DNA from: Qipengyuania sp. S6317L1
GTDB lineage: Bacteria > Pseudomonadota > Alphaproteobacteria > Sphingomonadales > Sphingomonadaceae
DNA: 64,000 nucleotides
Reading direction: 5' to 3'
Assembly (NCBI RefSeq): GCF_023015615.1
Contig: NZ_JALKAJ010000002.1
Location: 186,001-250,000, forward strand
In this document: piece by piece, positions 16,929-25,276 of the stretch
Layout: every line of letters starts with the position of its first letter
Numbering within the stretch: the first letter of the stretch is position 1
Made by a program: the position numbers and the translations under genes
The notes under the pieces: model-generated
Seen by the model: only the letters and a program-made list of their open reading frames with translations
The model's database searches: none
What the model was told of the DNA's origin: nothing

Positions 16929-17935
16929 GCCGGTGCCCTTTCGCCGGCGAAAAATTGCTCCAGCCGGTTTAGCGTTGCGTCACCACTGTAAATATAGGGC
17001 CCGCTCGCTCCCCAGAGGCTCCCATGCGCCGAGTGCATGTCTTCGCGATGCAGGCGCGCGGATGTCTGCGGCATTGGAACGCCTGTGAGCAGCTCGTGAA
17101 TAACAGCCGCCTTCAACGGTTCGCTTGTGAGGTGCAGGTGCGTAATCCCTGCCTCCAAAGCCACACCGATATCGCGCCAGAGCCGGTCGATCTCGTAATA
17201 TTGGTAGGTCGTCTCGCGGTTGTGGAACTGCGTCGCTGATAACCCGAGGTCGCTTACCGCCTCACTCAGTGCCGCCCGCCGCGCGTCGTGGTTCAGTGCC
17301 TCGCGATCCAGCTTCAGAAGTCCGGTCGCTGCGTCTTCGGCGTAAAGGTCGCCAACCCATCGCGATAAAGCGTCATCCAATCCGCTGCGCAAGGCATCAA
17401 GCTTTTCAGCGGTTAGCATCGAGGGCACCGGGTTCATCAAGTCAAAGATGAAATTCTTGCGAAGCCCCTTCCCGAACAGAGCCGGCAGGCGCACGATCAG
17501 ATGCTGGGCGAAATGCTCTTCGACAAAGGCCTCAAGCTCGCGCCGGTGGCGGCCATAAGCGAGGTTTTCCTGAAAGCTTGCGGTTGTTTCGTCGTCCGTA
17601 CCCGCAAAGTCATCGAGCACGGCAATCGAGGAGATGAGAATAAATCGCCTCGCATCAACCTTCGACAATTGTCCGATCAGGCCGTGAATTGCTGCACGGT
17701 CGCGTTCGGGTGCGGTGTTGGCCTCGATCATCGAACCGGGCGCCGCTGCACACACCACCGTGCCAAAACTCTGCCCCTCGATCTCGCCTACGTTGCGGCT
17801 GTCAAAACAGGCATCGAAATCTGTCTGACGCAGCAGTGCGCTGCCGACAAAGCCGGTGGCACCGATAAGGCCCGATTGCAGCCCATGTGAATTCATCGCA
17901 GCCATCTTGAAACCGGCGCTTTCCTTGTCCGTCAT
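16925..17935 (-). CDS. NAD(P)-dependent epimerase/dehydratase-like protein
   Basis: Roughly 323-343 residues of an extended-SDR Rossmann protein. GLIGATGFVGSALL is the GxxGxxG cofactor motif; VVCAAAPG corresponds to the conserved Ala-rich strand after it; RFILISSIAVLDD supplies the catalytic Ser and AYGRHRRELE the YxxxK equivalent (Tyr, then Arg in place of the usual Lys), a deviation worth noting. LIVRLPALFGKG matches the family strand after the active site. Start uncertain: GTG 17956, ATG 17935, 17905 and 17896 are all in frame with no strong ribosome site; the fold begins about seven residues after 17896. First gene of the seven-gene glycan operon running leftward to 9070. Confidence 0.75.
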   Translation of the reverse strand: MTDKESAGFKMAAMNSHGLQSGLIGATGFVGSALLRQTDFDACFDSRNVGEIEGQSFGTVVCAAAPGSMIEANTAPERDRAAIHGLIGQLSKVDARRFILISSIAVLDDFAGTDDETTASFQENLAYGRHRRELEAFVEEHFAQHLIVRLPALFGKGLRKNFIFDLMNPVPSMLTAEKLDALRSGLDDALSRWVGDLYAEDAATGLLKLDREALNHDARRAALSEAVSDLGLSATQFHNRETTYQYYEIDRLWRDIGVALEAGITHLHLTSEPLKAAVIHELLTGVPMPQTSARLHREDMHSAHGSLWGASGPYIYSGDATLNRLEQFFAGERAPA

Positions 17936-18123
17936 GGTGAACGCGTTAGTCACCAAGCGGCTTAGAAAAGAATGCTAAGCATTGGGTTAATCATGAGGGG
18001 GCGCGAGGCAGGTATCGGCAATCCGAGCCGGTTCGCGAATACGATTTCAGCCGACAACTTTGCCCTCGCACGGCACCTTGGATGGGCCTATAACCGTGAC
18101 CAAATACCAACGGAGATACGCCA

Positions 18124-18759
18124 ATGAACGACACCACGAACTTCGATCCCCTGGAAATTCAGCGTGTTATGAAATCGGCGCCGGTGATCCCCGTGCTGGT
18201 TGTCAAAGACGCAGGAAAAGCACGCGAACAGGCCGAGGCACTGGTTGATGGCGGGCTCAAGGTTCTCGAGGTAACGCTGCGCACAGATGCAGCGCTGGAA
18301 GCGATCAAACGCATGAATTTGGTCCCCGGCGCGATTGTCGGCGCAGGCACGGTGGTCAACGCGCGCCAATTGGAAGAGGCGCAAGGGGCAGGCTCCGAAT
18401 TTATCGTATCGCCCGGCCTCACCCCTGCTTTGGGCGATGCAGCGCTTACCAGCGGCCTGCCCTTCCTGCCCGGTATCGCCAATGCAGGCGATATTATGCT
18501 GGGCCTCGACATGGGGCTCACCCACTTCAAGTTCTTCCCCGCCATGGCAGCAGGCGGCATCCCCGCATTGAAGGCACTGTCCGGGCCATTTGGTCAGGCG
18601 AAATTCTGTCCCACGGGCGGGATCACGTTGGAAACCGCACCCGAATGGCTGGCTCTTCCACAAGTGCTGTGCGTGGGCGGAAGCTGGATTGTTCCTGATG
18701 GCGCAAGCCTTGAAGAGATCAACGCAAACGCGCGGCACGCCGCCGCGCTCGCCGGTTAA
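18124..18759 (+). CDS. eda: KDPG/KHG aldolase (2-dehydro-3-deoxy-phosphogluconate aldolase)
   Basis: 211 residues, the usual length. It cleaves 2-keto-3-deoxy-6-phosphogluconate to pyruvate and glyceraldehyde 3-phosphate, the last step of the Entner-Doudoroff pathway, and usually also acts on 4-hydroxy-2-oxoglutarate. Characteristic motifs are all present: VIPVLVV, LEVTLRT (catalytic Glu), AIVGAGTVVN, FIVSPGLTP, HFKFFPA (Schiff-base Lys), FCPTGGI (phosphate binding) and VGGSWIVP. GGAGAT seven bases upstream supports the start. The gene stands alone on the plus strand; its stop overlaps the convergent response-regulator stop by four bases, so no room is left for a separate terminator. Other ED genes are not in the window. 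Confidence 0.96.
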   Translation: MNDTTNFDPLEIQRVMKSAPVIPVLVVKDAGKAREQAEALVDGGLKVLEVTLRTDAALEAIKRMNLVPGAIVGAGTVVNARQLEEAQGAGSEFIVSPGLTPALGDAALTSGLPFLPGIANAGDIMLGLDMGLTHFKFFPAMAAGGIPALKALSGPFGQAKFCPTGGITLETAPEWLALPQVLCVGGSWIVPDGASLEEINANARHAAALAG

Positions 18760-19208
18760 ATCGCCGACGGGGTTGAAGCGCGCAGGCGGTCATACAGCAA
18801 CCGCGTTTCCAGCAGATTGGAAATCCGCAAGCCAACCTCGATCACATCGAAAGGTTTGGCGACAAAATCCTTTGCGCCAAGGGCAAGTGCCTTGCGCCGC
18901 GCCTGGATCGTAGTGTCCGCGGTCAGCACGAGCACGGGGCGAAACTCATCGGCTGCATCATGGCGCGAAAAAGCTTCAAGCAGTTGAAAGCCGTCCACTT
19001 CGGGCATCATGAGGTCAAGCAGCACAAGGTCAGGTTCAAGATCGATATAGGTCGAGAGAGCGTCTTTTGACTGCGTCAAGCAGTGAATGTCTGTGTACCC
19101 CTCTCGCTGCAAGATACTGCGCAAGAGCATGACGTTTGCCTCCTCATCGTCGATCACGAGGATGCGACGGGCGAGGATCTGTTTGGGGTCGATTAGCTGT
19201 GCTGGCAT
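18756..19208 (-). CDS. CheY-like single-domain response regulator
   Basis: 150 residues with one receiver domain and no output domain. Acidic pocket residues are VIDDEE (19-23), phospho-acceptor D65 in LVLLDLMMPE, Thr in VLTAD and the conserved Lys in DFVAKPFD. An N-terminal extension of about 14 residues precedes the fold and a short C-terminal helix follows. It lies eight bases downstream of the CHASE3 histidine kinase gene in the same operon and is the likely phosphorylation partner of that kinase, working by protein-protein contact rather than DNA binding. Confidence 0.92.
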   Translation of the reverse strand: MPAQLIDPKQILARRILVIDDEEANVMLLRSILQREGYTDIHCLTQSKDALSTYIDLEPDLVLLDLMMPEVDGFQLLEAFSRHDAADEFRPVLVLTADTTIQARRKALALGAKDFVAKPFDVIEVGLRISNLLETRLLYDRLRASTPSAI

Positions 19209-19216
19209 GATGCGTC

Positions 19217-21160
19217 CTATTGGGCGCCGTGTTGGGCGCTGGCTGAGACGGGTTTGGCGGAGAGCGTGAAACAGAAACGCGCGCCGCTTCCTTCACCGCC
19301 CGGGTCGCGCGGCGCGTAGTCGAGCGTTCCGCCCATCGATTCCACCAGCGATTTGGAAAGCGCAAGACCAAGGCCCGTGCCTTCGCTGCGAGAGAGCTTT
19401 TGCTGGCCGAGACGATCAAACGCAGTGAACAGGCGCGAACGGTCAGCAGCCGCAACGCCGGGGCCATCGTCTTCGACAAAGACTGTCACGTGGTCGCCTG
19501 AAGCCTCAGCCCCCAATCGCACGAACTCACCGTCGACATTGTATTTGGCCGCATTGCCCACAAGGTTGAGGATCACCTGGGTAGTGCGGCGCTGGTCGGC
19601 CTCTACCAAGGTGTGTTTATCCGGAAGGTAGATATCAAATCGCAGGGACGCAGCACGCACGATCGGATCGGCAAGGCTGCGCACTTCTTCGAGCAGTTCA
19701 GCGATATTGACCGTCTCCATTTCGACCTCTTCAGCACCCGCCTCAATGCTTGAGATATCGAGCAGGTCGTTAATCAATGAGAGCAAATGGCGCCCCGCCT
19801 TGGTGATCTGTCGCACCGCGTCGCGGTGGGGGTTTGCAAAATCCTCTTCGTCGATTTCAAGCAGTTGTCCAAATCCGAGGATGGCATTTAAAGGCGTGCG
19901 CAATTCGTGGCTCGTGCGCGATAGAAATTCGGACTTTGCAAGGTTTGCCGCAACCGCCTCTTCGCGAGCCAGACGAAGCTCCTCTTCGCTGCGACGGCGT
20001 TCGGTCATGTCACGGGTGACCTTGGCAAAGCCTTGCAATTCGCCAGCCTCATCACGCAGCGCGGTGATCACAACGTTAGCCCAAAAGCGTGATCCGTCTT
20101 TGCGGATGCGCCAGCCCTCGTCTTCGGCGGCGCCTTCCACCCGCGCTCGTTCAAGCATGGAAGTTGGCAAGGTGTCACGCGTGTCAGCGGGATAAAAGCG
20201 GCTGAAATGCTCGCCTACGATCTCATCGGTGCGCCAGCCCTTGATCCGCTCCGCGCCAAGGTTCCAACTGGTTACGATCCCTTTGTTGTCGAGCGTGAAT
20301 ATGCCGTAATCGCGCACCCGCTCAATCACGAGACGGAAGCGTTCCTCGCTCGCCTTGAGGTCATCCTCGCGCCTGCGCAACAACGCGCTTGCCCGCGACA
20401 ATCTCTGCGCCAGTCGCCCAAGCTCATCGGCCTCTTCGGGAGGGTCGTCCAGACGCTCTCCGCGAGCGAGGAGTTCGGCATCGCCTTCAAGTTTGCCGAC
20501 ACGGCGCACGATGCCGGTCGAAAACAGATAAACAGCCGCAAAGCTGCCGAGTAGGCCGATAATCGCACTCACCGCAGTCAGTGTCAGAAACCGAGTGCGC
20601 ACATCATCGACCAGGGCACGTCGCCGGTCGAGAACCACGCCTTCAAGCTGCTGAATATTCTCGATCTCCTGACGCACGGCATCAAGCGCAAGCTTGTTCG
20701 CGACAAGCGATTGCTCGATCTGATCCACGCTTTCCCCATCGGCGCTTTGTGCAAGGGCGATCGTTGCGCTCAAGCCGTCGCGCTTTGCCTGCGTGACCTG
20801 CAAAAGCTCAAGGAAACGCGGGCGTACGTCCCTATCTTCAATCGCCCCATCAAGCCGTTCCATCGTTGCGGGCAGGTCCCGCTCGGCGGTGTAATAGGGC
20901 TCTAGGAAACGATCTTCCCGGGTCAGGGCATAGCCGCGCACACCTGCGGCTGCTTCGGCCAGAAGCGCATGCACCTGATACACGTCGCGCTGGATGGCAA
21001 AGGCGCGGCGCACATCGTCCTCGGCGCGGGTTTCCGCGCTTGACGCGAGATAGAGCGAGACGAGCGATCCCAGCAGCACCGCGAGCGGCAAGGCGACAAC
21101 GACAAGCCCCTTGAACGCGAGCGGACGGTCAGTCCAGAAAAGGGTCGACCGCCTGCTCAC
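19217..21160 (-). CDS. CHASE3-PAS sensor histidine kinase
   Basis: 647 residues. A signal-anchor helix (about 18-40) and a second helix (about 191-214) flank a periplasmic CHASE3-like four-helix region. A HAMP-like linker (215-265) and a PAS domain with PAC segment (270-390) follow. The HisKA domain has FLSRTSHELRTPLN with phospho-accepting H418, and the HATPase_c domain has N box NLVGNAAKYN, G1 EDDGPGV and G2 GTGLGLALSK. It therefore autophosphorylates in response to an envelope signal modulated by PAS. The start ATG overlaps the upstream NarL-type regulator stop by four bases, and the CheY-like gene follows. One operon thus holds two sensors and two receivers. Confidence 0.93.
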   Translation of the reverse strand: MSRRSTLFWTDRPLAFKGLVVVALPLAVLLGSLVSLYLASSAETRAEDDVRRAFAIQRDVYQVHALLAEAAAGVRGYALTREDRFLEPYYTAERDLPATMERLDGAIEDRDVRPRFLELLQVTQAKRDGLSATIALAQSADGESVDQIEQSLVANKLALDAVRQEIENIQQLEGVVLDRRRALVDDVRTRFLTLTAVSAIIGLLGSFAAVYLFSTGIVRRVGKLEGDAELLARGERLDDPPEEADELGRLAQRLSRASALLRRREDDLKASEERFRLVIERVRDYGIFTLDNKGIVTSWNLGAERIKGWRTDEIVGEHFSRFYPADTRDTLPTSMLERARVEGAAEDEGWRIRKDGSRFWANVVITALRDEAGELQGFAKVTRDMTERRRSEEELRLAREEAVAANLAKSEFLSRTSHELRTPLNAILGFGQLLEIDEEDFANPHRDAVRQITKAGRHLLSLINDLLDISSIEAGAEEVEMETVNIAELLEEVRSLADPIVRAASLRFDIYLPDKHTLVEADQRRTTQVILNLVGNAAKYNVDGEFVRLGAEASGDHVTVFVEDDGPGVAAADRSRLFTAFDRLGQQKLSRSEGTGLGLALSKSLVESMGGTLDYAPRDPGGEGSGARFCFTLSAKPVSASAQHGAQ

Positions 21161-21822
21161 ACGCGGTCGGAACCAGACGATTTAAGCTTCGTCGCAAGCA
21201 CGGCAGCCTGCGTACGGTCGGCAACACCCAGCTTCGAAATCAAACGCTCCACATGGACTTTCACCGTCGCGGGACTGATTTCGAGTTTGCGCGCAATCTC
21301 TTTGTTGGTCAGCCCTTCTGCCACGTGCTCGACGACCTCTTGCTCGCGCACGGTCAGGATTTTGCCTAACTCACCAGAAGCGGCGGAAACCGGATCGCTG
21401 CTCATCGCCGCGCTGACGAGGTCGAGCGGAACGGCAGAGCGTCCTTCCATCACCTGCGAAATTGCGCTGCGAAGGTCGCCGATTTCGGTATCTTTGAGCA
21501 CGTAACCCGCAGCCCCCGCCGACAGAGCGGTGCGCACATATCCCGGCATATCATGAAGGGTGAGCATGATGACCTTGGTCGAAAGGCCAAGGCTTGCAAT
21601 CTGGCGAGTGGCCTCAAGCCCGTCGATACCATCGCCAAGGCGCACATCCATCAAAACGATATCCGGTTCGATATCTCGCACCATTTCGACGGCTTCCTCG
21701 CCGGTAGAGGCGAGATGAATTTCTCCAAATCCGTCGCCCGCCAGCACCGCGCGAAGCCCCTCGCGGGCCAATTGGTGATCGTCAACGATCAGAATGGTGG
21801 GGGAGACATTATCAGAGGACAT
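21157..21822 (-). CDS. NarL/FixJ-family response regulator with LuxR-type HTH
   Basis: 221 residues. Receiver domain: LIVDDHQ acidic pair, phospho-acceptor D59 (DIVLMDVRLGDGIDG), Thr in MLTLHD and Lys in GYVLKDTE. The C-terminal LuxR helix-turn-helix (about 150-215) has the full signature LTVREQEVVEHVAEGLTNKEIA and ATVKVHVERLISKL. It is a transcription factor controlled by phosphorylation, almost certainly by the HisKA_3 kinase encoded 19 bases upstream, and also overlaps the CHASE3 kinase gene. Targets unknown; no clear operator was seen in the short promoter region of the operon. Confidence 0.94.
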   Translation of the reverse strand: MSSDNVSPTILIVDDHQLAREGLRAVLAGDGFGEIHLASTGEEAVEMVRDIEPDIVLMDVRLGDGIDGLEATRQIASLGLSTKVIMLTLHDMPGYVRTALSAGAAGYVLKDTEIGDLRSAISQVMEGRSAVPLDLVSAAMSSDPVSAASGELGKILTVREQEVVEHVAEGLTNKEIARKLEISPATVKVHVERLISKLGVADRTQAAVLATKLKSSGSDRV

Positions 21823-21841
21823 TCAATCGGCTTTCCAGATC

Positions 21842-22954
21842 TCAGATTTCGGCGGGGAAACGCGCTTCGACAACCACGCCGCGCTTGGGACCAGCGCCCC
21901 ATTCAAGCGAGCCGCCAATGGCGCTCATGCGTTCTTTCATCACTTCAATTCCCACATTGTTCCCGCTCAGCGTGCCGGTTTTACGCGTTTCGTCAGATGG
22001 GCCCACACCGTGGTCTTCTATGCGAAGCAGAAGCGGGTCGAGGTCAAAACGCGCATCGATGGTCACTTTGCACGGTTCTCCTGCGTGTTTGCGGATATTG
22101 GCCACCGCTTCTTGCGCGACCCGGAATACCGCCGTTTCCACCAAGGGCGACACACGCTTTGTTCCTTCGGTAAGCGACTGGCTGACGCTATAGCCTTCGG
22201 CTGCAAGCCCTTCGCCAAGCGCTTGAAGAGCGGGGAGGAGCCCGAGATCGTCGAGCAAGGTCGGGCGAAGGCCAGCGATCACACGGCGCAGTTCGGAGAC
22301 GAGAGAGCGTGCAACCTCGGCGGGATTTATACCGCCCTTATCAGGCACATTGGTAAGCTTCGCGCTTTCAACCGGGCTTTCCAGAATTCGCACCAGAGCG
22401 GTCGCAGTTTGCGCGACGCCATCGTGGAGTTCATGGCTGACGCGGCGGCGCTCTTCCTCCTGAGCAGTAAAAATCCGCTCAAGCAAGGTCGCCAGCGTCT
22501 TCTCGCGGCTTTGCAGCTTTGCCACCAGATCGGCCCGCTCGCGCTCACGTTTGATCCGGTCGATGGTGAGCCCCATCTGGTCAAGCTCCATGCGGAACGC
22601 CTCACGGTCCTCTGCATCGGGGATATCGTCGATGGAGCCAAGGCCCTCAAGCACAAGCCATGCAAGCGTCTTATCGTCTGGCCCTGGCGCCTGAATTGGA
22701 ATTCCCACGTTGTCACCGGGCCGTCGGGCTCCGTGCGAGACCGAGCCGCCCCGGCATCCGACAAAGAAAGCCAGCCTCACCGCACAGCGATTGATAACGT
22801 CATCCAATGTTTCGCTCGTCGCCGCTGCAAGCTCGCGCGCGGACGCCGACAAAAGCCGCAACCGAGCAGCGCGGGCTTCGGCGGCGCGATAAAGCTCGCG
22901 CAGCTCAGCGACAGTTTCACCATCGGACGGCAGAGAGGAAAGTGAGTCTCGCAT
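21842..22954 (-). CDS. Soluble NarX/DesK-type sensor histidine kinase (HisKA_3)
   Basis: 370 residues without a membrane helix. The N-terminal 130 residues form a small GAF-like sensory domain that includes a Cys (FFVGCRGGS) and a hydrophobic core FDKTLAWLVLEG-like strand. A coiled linker (about 130-165) leads to HisKA_3 with RRVSHELHDGVAQ (phospho-accepting H177). The HATPase_c domain carries the N box FRVAQEAVANIRKHA, G1 IEDHGVG and G2 NNVGIEVMKERM. This is the standard partner of NarL-type regulators, and the cognate gene follows immediately. A cytoplasmic signal is likely. First gene of the four-gene two-component operon. Confidence 0.9.
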   Translation of the reverse strand: MRDSLSSLPSDGETVAELRELYRAAEARAARLRLLSASARELAAATSETLDDVINRCAVRLAFFVGCRGGSVSHGARRPGDNVGIPIQAPGPDDKTLAWLVLEGLGSIDDIPDAEDREAFRMELDQMGLTIDRIKRERERADLVAKLQSREKTLATLLERIFTAQEEERRRVSHELHDGVAQTATALVRILESPVESAKLTNVPDKGGINPAEVARSLVSELRRVIAGLRPTLLDDLGLLPALQALGEGLAAEGYSVSQSLTEGTKRVSPLVETAVFRVAQEAVANIRKHAGEPCKVTIDARFDLDPLLLRIEDHGVGPSDETRKTGTLSGNNVGIEVMKERMSAIGGSLEWGAGPKRGVVVEARFPAEI

Positions 22955-23386
22955 TCAGCCCAACATAGTGCAGCGAGCGAAAACCGCATAGGCCAGGCGG
23001 CGTAAGCCGAGAAGATCGCCAGTCGGCAGATTTGGCGAGCATCTGCGTTGCGTATCTCAGTTCCCGTTCGGCGTGGCCGGATGGCCGGGCAGGTTATCAG
23101 GCGGGATGCATTCCCTCCACCAGCGCGCCCAAGCCTTTGCAGCAGGAGAAAAAACGATGACTGACCCTCCTGAAGCAGCCCGGCCGGTTGTCTCCGACCG
23201 GGCCTTCGTCGAACTCATGAGTGATTAAGACCCCTCCCGCACCAGTTTGTCACTTGAGAGCTGCGTGCAACTTCCCCCCCGAGAACGGGAATATGTCCTG
23301 TTCCAATCCTTGAGGCGGGCGGCATTTCATATTGGAGTGTCGCTCGCCAATTTTTTTCAAATTGAACATTTGCGAGACCCCTTCCG
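22955..23386. other. 432-base gap with one possible tiny ORF
   Basis: The region separates the divergent two-component operon (left) and the DUF2490-like gene (right), so it should hold both promoters. It contains a 23-codon ORF with a strong ribosome site (23157-23228) whose sequence includes a GC-rich hairpin (GCCCGG and CCGGGC arms near 23187-23213). The 40 bases before 23387 are AT-rich, including a seven-T run, and look like the promoter of the DUF2490-like gene. No tRNA or clear terminator is visible. Confidence 0.4.
23157..23228 (+). CDS. Possible 23-residue small ORF or leader peptide
   Basis: ATG at 23157 follows AGGAGAAAAAACG, a strong Shine-Dalgarno at good spacing. The product begins MTDPPEAARP and ends ELMSD before a TAA stop. 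It has no membrane segment and no recognisable family. Internal GC-rich inverted repeats could form an RNA hairpin, so a regulatory leader or small RNA is an alternative reading. Support is the ribosome site only. Confidence 0.25.
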   Translation: MTDPPEAARPVVSDRAFVELMSD

Positions 23387-24067
23387 ATGCAAAGCATGAA
23401 ACTGGCTCTTTTGACCGCTGCAATCGGCCTGCCGCTAGCAACCCCGGCGGCTGCGACCGAGGATGACTTGAACGTATGGGCGGGGCAATTTGTCACGATT
23501 GACCTTGGCGAAGACAGCGATTGGTATCTGCGCGGCGAGGCGCAGGAGCGTTTCACCAATGACGCAGACCGGTTGGGCCAGCTGCTATTGCGTGGTTTCG
23601 TCGGCTATCGCATCACCGACAAGGTTAACATTGGCGGGGGTTATGCCTACATCCTCACCGATCCTGTTGGCCCGGTGAAGACCAATGAGTACCGTTTCTA
23701 CCAGGAATTGAACGTGCGCCTGATTGAGCGCGACGGCGTGACACTGGACTCGCGCACCCGCCTTGAACAGCGCACCTTCGAAGTGGGCGATGGCACCTCC
23801 TGGCGCTTTCGAAATTTCGTACAGCTGCGCGTGCCGATTACTGAAAACAACAAGCTCAACCTCTATACCGAGCCGTTCATCGAATTGAACGACACCCAGT
23901 TCCAAAGTGGCGGCCTTAGCGTTTGGCGTAACTTTGTCGGCGTAACCGTGCCGCTTGGCGACAATGTCACCATGGTGCCGGGCTATCTTAACCAGACGGT
24001 GTTTCGCGACGGCCAGGAAAACCGCATGGACCACGTGGCCAATGTAAACGTTTTCATGTCGTTCTAG
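23387..24067 (+). CDS. DUF2490-like outer-membrane beta-barrel protein
   Basis: 226 residues: a signal peptide ending TPAAA near residue 23, then alternating amphipathic strands rich in aromatic girdles. The features fit DUF2490: NVWAGQFVTIDLG at the start, WYLRGEAQERF, LLLRGFVGYRI, VNIGGGYAYI, EYRFYQELNVR, SRTRLEQRTF, WRFRNFVQLRVPI and a C-terminal VPGYLNQTVFRDG followed by a terminal Phe typical of BAM substrates. Function unknown. An ATG four codons downstream (23396) is an equally good start. The stop is nine bases from the convergent CoA-transferase gene. Confidence 0.8.
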   Translation: MQSMKLALLTAAIGLPLATPAAATEDDLNVWAGQFVTIDLGEDSDWYLRGEAQERFTNDADRLGQLLLRGFVGYRITDKVNIGGGYAYILTDPVGPVKTNEYRFYQELNVRLIERDGVTLDSRTRLEQRTFEVGDGTSWRFRNFVQLRVPITENNKLNLYTEPFIELNDTQFQSGGLSVWRNFVGVTVPLGDNVTMVPGYLNQTVFRDGQENRMDHVANVNVFMSF

Positions 24068-24076
24068 GCCAGTTGG

Positions 24077-25276
24077 CTACATCAGGCCTTTCTCTTTCTT
24101 TGCAGCAAGCTCTGCCTCGTCCCAGCCCAAAAGCTCGGCCATGACTTCCGCGTTGTGTTGTCCCGGCGTGACCGGGGCGGTGCGCCTGACACCACTTTGA
24201 CTTTTTGAGAACCTTGGAAAAGCGTTCTGCATCTTGAGGGGCCCGTGGCCCTCGGTATCGACCTCGATGATCGCCTCGCGGTCCTTGAAATGCGGATCGG
24301 CGAGCATGTCCTTCGCGGTGTAAACGCGCCCTGCCGGGATAGAATGCTTGATCATCAGTGCATCCAGCTCATCGACCGTCAGCGTGCCCGTCCATCGATT
24401 GATCAGTATATCGAGCTCGGTCTGATTTTCACCGCGCGCAAGGTGCGTCGCATAGCGTTCGTCTTCGGCTAGCTCAGGCTGCTCCATCGCCTCGCATAGC
24501 CGCGCGAAGATCGCATCGTTGTTCGCGCCGATCATGAATGGACCGTCCGCGCAAAGATAGACATTGCTGGGGGCGATACCGGGCAGGATCGAGCCAGAGC
24601 GTTCTCGGATAAAGCCGTTGTAGTCATATTCGGGAACGAGGCCCTCCATGACCTGAAGAACGGCTTCGTAAAGGGCAGTGTCGATGACCTGCCCCTCGCC
24701 CGTCTTTTCGCGGTGGTGAAGCGCGGCGAGCACGCCCATCGTGCCGTAGGTCGCGCATAGTGTGTCGCCGATGGAGACGCCCATCCGCGCAGGAGGACGG
24801 TCAGGATCGCCGACAATATAACGCCAGCCACCCATCGCTTCGCCAATGCCGCCAAAACCGGCCCGCGTCGAATAAGGGCCCGTCTGGCCGTAACCCGACA
24901 TGCGCGCAATGATAAGGCCGGGGTTGGTCTTGTGCAGTTCTTCAGGACCAAGACCCCATTTCTCAAGCGTGCCGGGCTTGAAATTCTCAACCAGAATGTC
25001 AGCCTTCGCGATCAATTGGCGGGCGATTTCCTGCCCCTCTGGCACGCGAAGGTTACAGGTGACCGAACGCTTGTTGCGCGCAATGACTTCCCACTGGACC
25101 TTTTCCTCGCCCTGCCCCCAATCACGCATGGGGTCGCCTTTTCCGGGCGGTTCAATCTTGATGATGTCCGCGCCCATATCGCCGAGCAATTGGCCGCAGA
25201 AAGGACCTGCAAGAAGCTGGCCCATCTCCACCACGCGAAGGCCTTTAAGAGCGCCTGTGTTTGTTGGATCAACCAT
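24077..25276 (-). CDS. Family III CoA-transferase (CaiB/BaiF type)
   Basis: About 399 residues. Family landmarks: LKGLRVVEMGQLLAGP at the N-terminus, LGDMGADIIKIE, NKRSVTCNLR, ADILVENFKPGTLEKWGLG, ARMSGYGQTGPY, VIDTALYEAV with the catalytic Asp that forms the acyl-anhydride and CoA-thioester intermediates, and a C-terminal SIPAGRVYTAKDMLADPH. It moves CoA between carboxylic acids. ATG 25276 gives an eight-base overlap with the hydantoinase B gene; the longer in-frame reading to 25453 lies inside that gene and lacks homology. Last gene of the GntR-controlled operon; probably activates the acid made by the HyuAB-like carboxylase or hydrolase upstream. Confidence 0.9.
   Translation of the reverse strand: MVDPTNTGALKGLRVVEMGQLLAGPFCGQLLGDMGADIIKIEPPGKGDPMRDWGQGEEKVQWEVIARNKRSVTCNLRVPEGQEIARQLIAKADILVENFKPGTLEKWGLGPEELHKTNPGLIIARMSGYGQTGPYSTRAGFGGIGEAMGGWRYIVGDPDRPPARMGVSIGDTLCATYGTMGVLAALHHREKTGEGQVIDTALYEAVLQVMEGLVPEYDYNGFIRERSGSILPGIAPSNVYLCADGPFMIGANNDAIFARLCEAMEQPELAEDERYATHLARGENQTELDILINRWTGTLTVDELDALMIKHSIPAGRVYTAKDMLADPHFKDREAIIEVDTEGHGPLKMQNAFPRFSKSQSGVRRTAPVTPGQHNAEVMAELLGWDEAELAAKKEKGLM

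Noticed and set aside
22955..23386. tRNA or structured RNA in the gap
   Set aside because: GC-rich hairpins are present, but no cloverleaf arms with a T-loop GTTCRA motif could be assembled.
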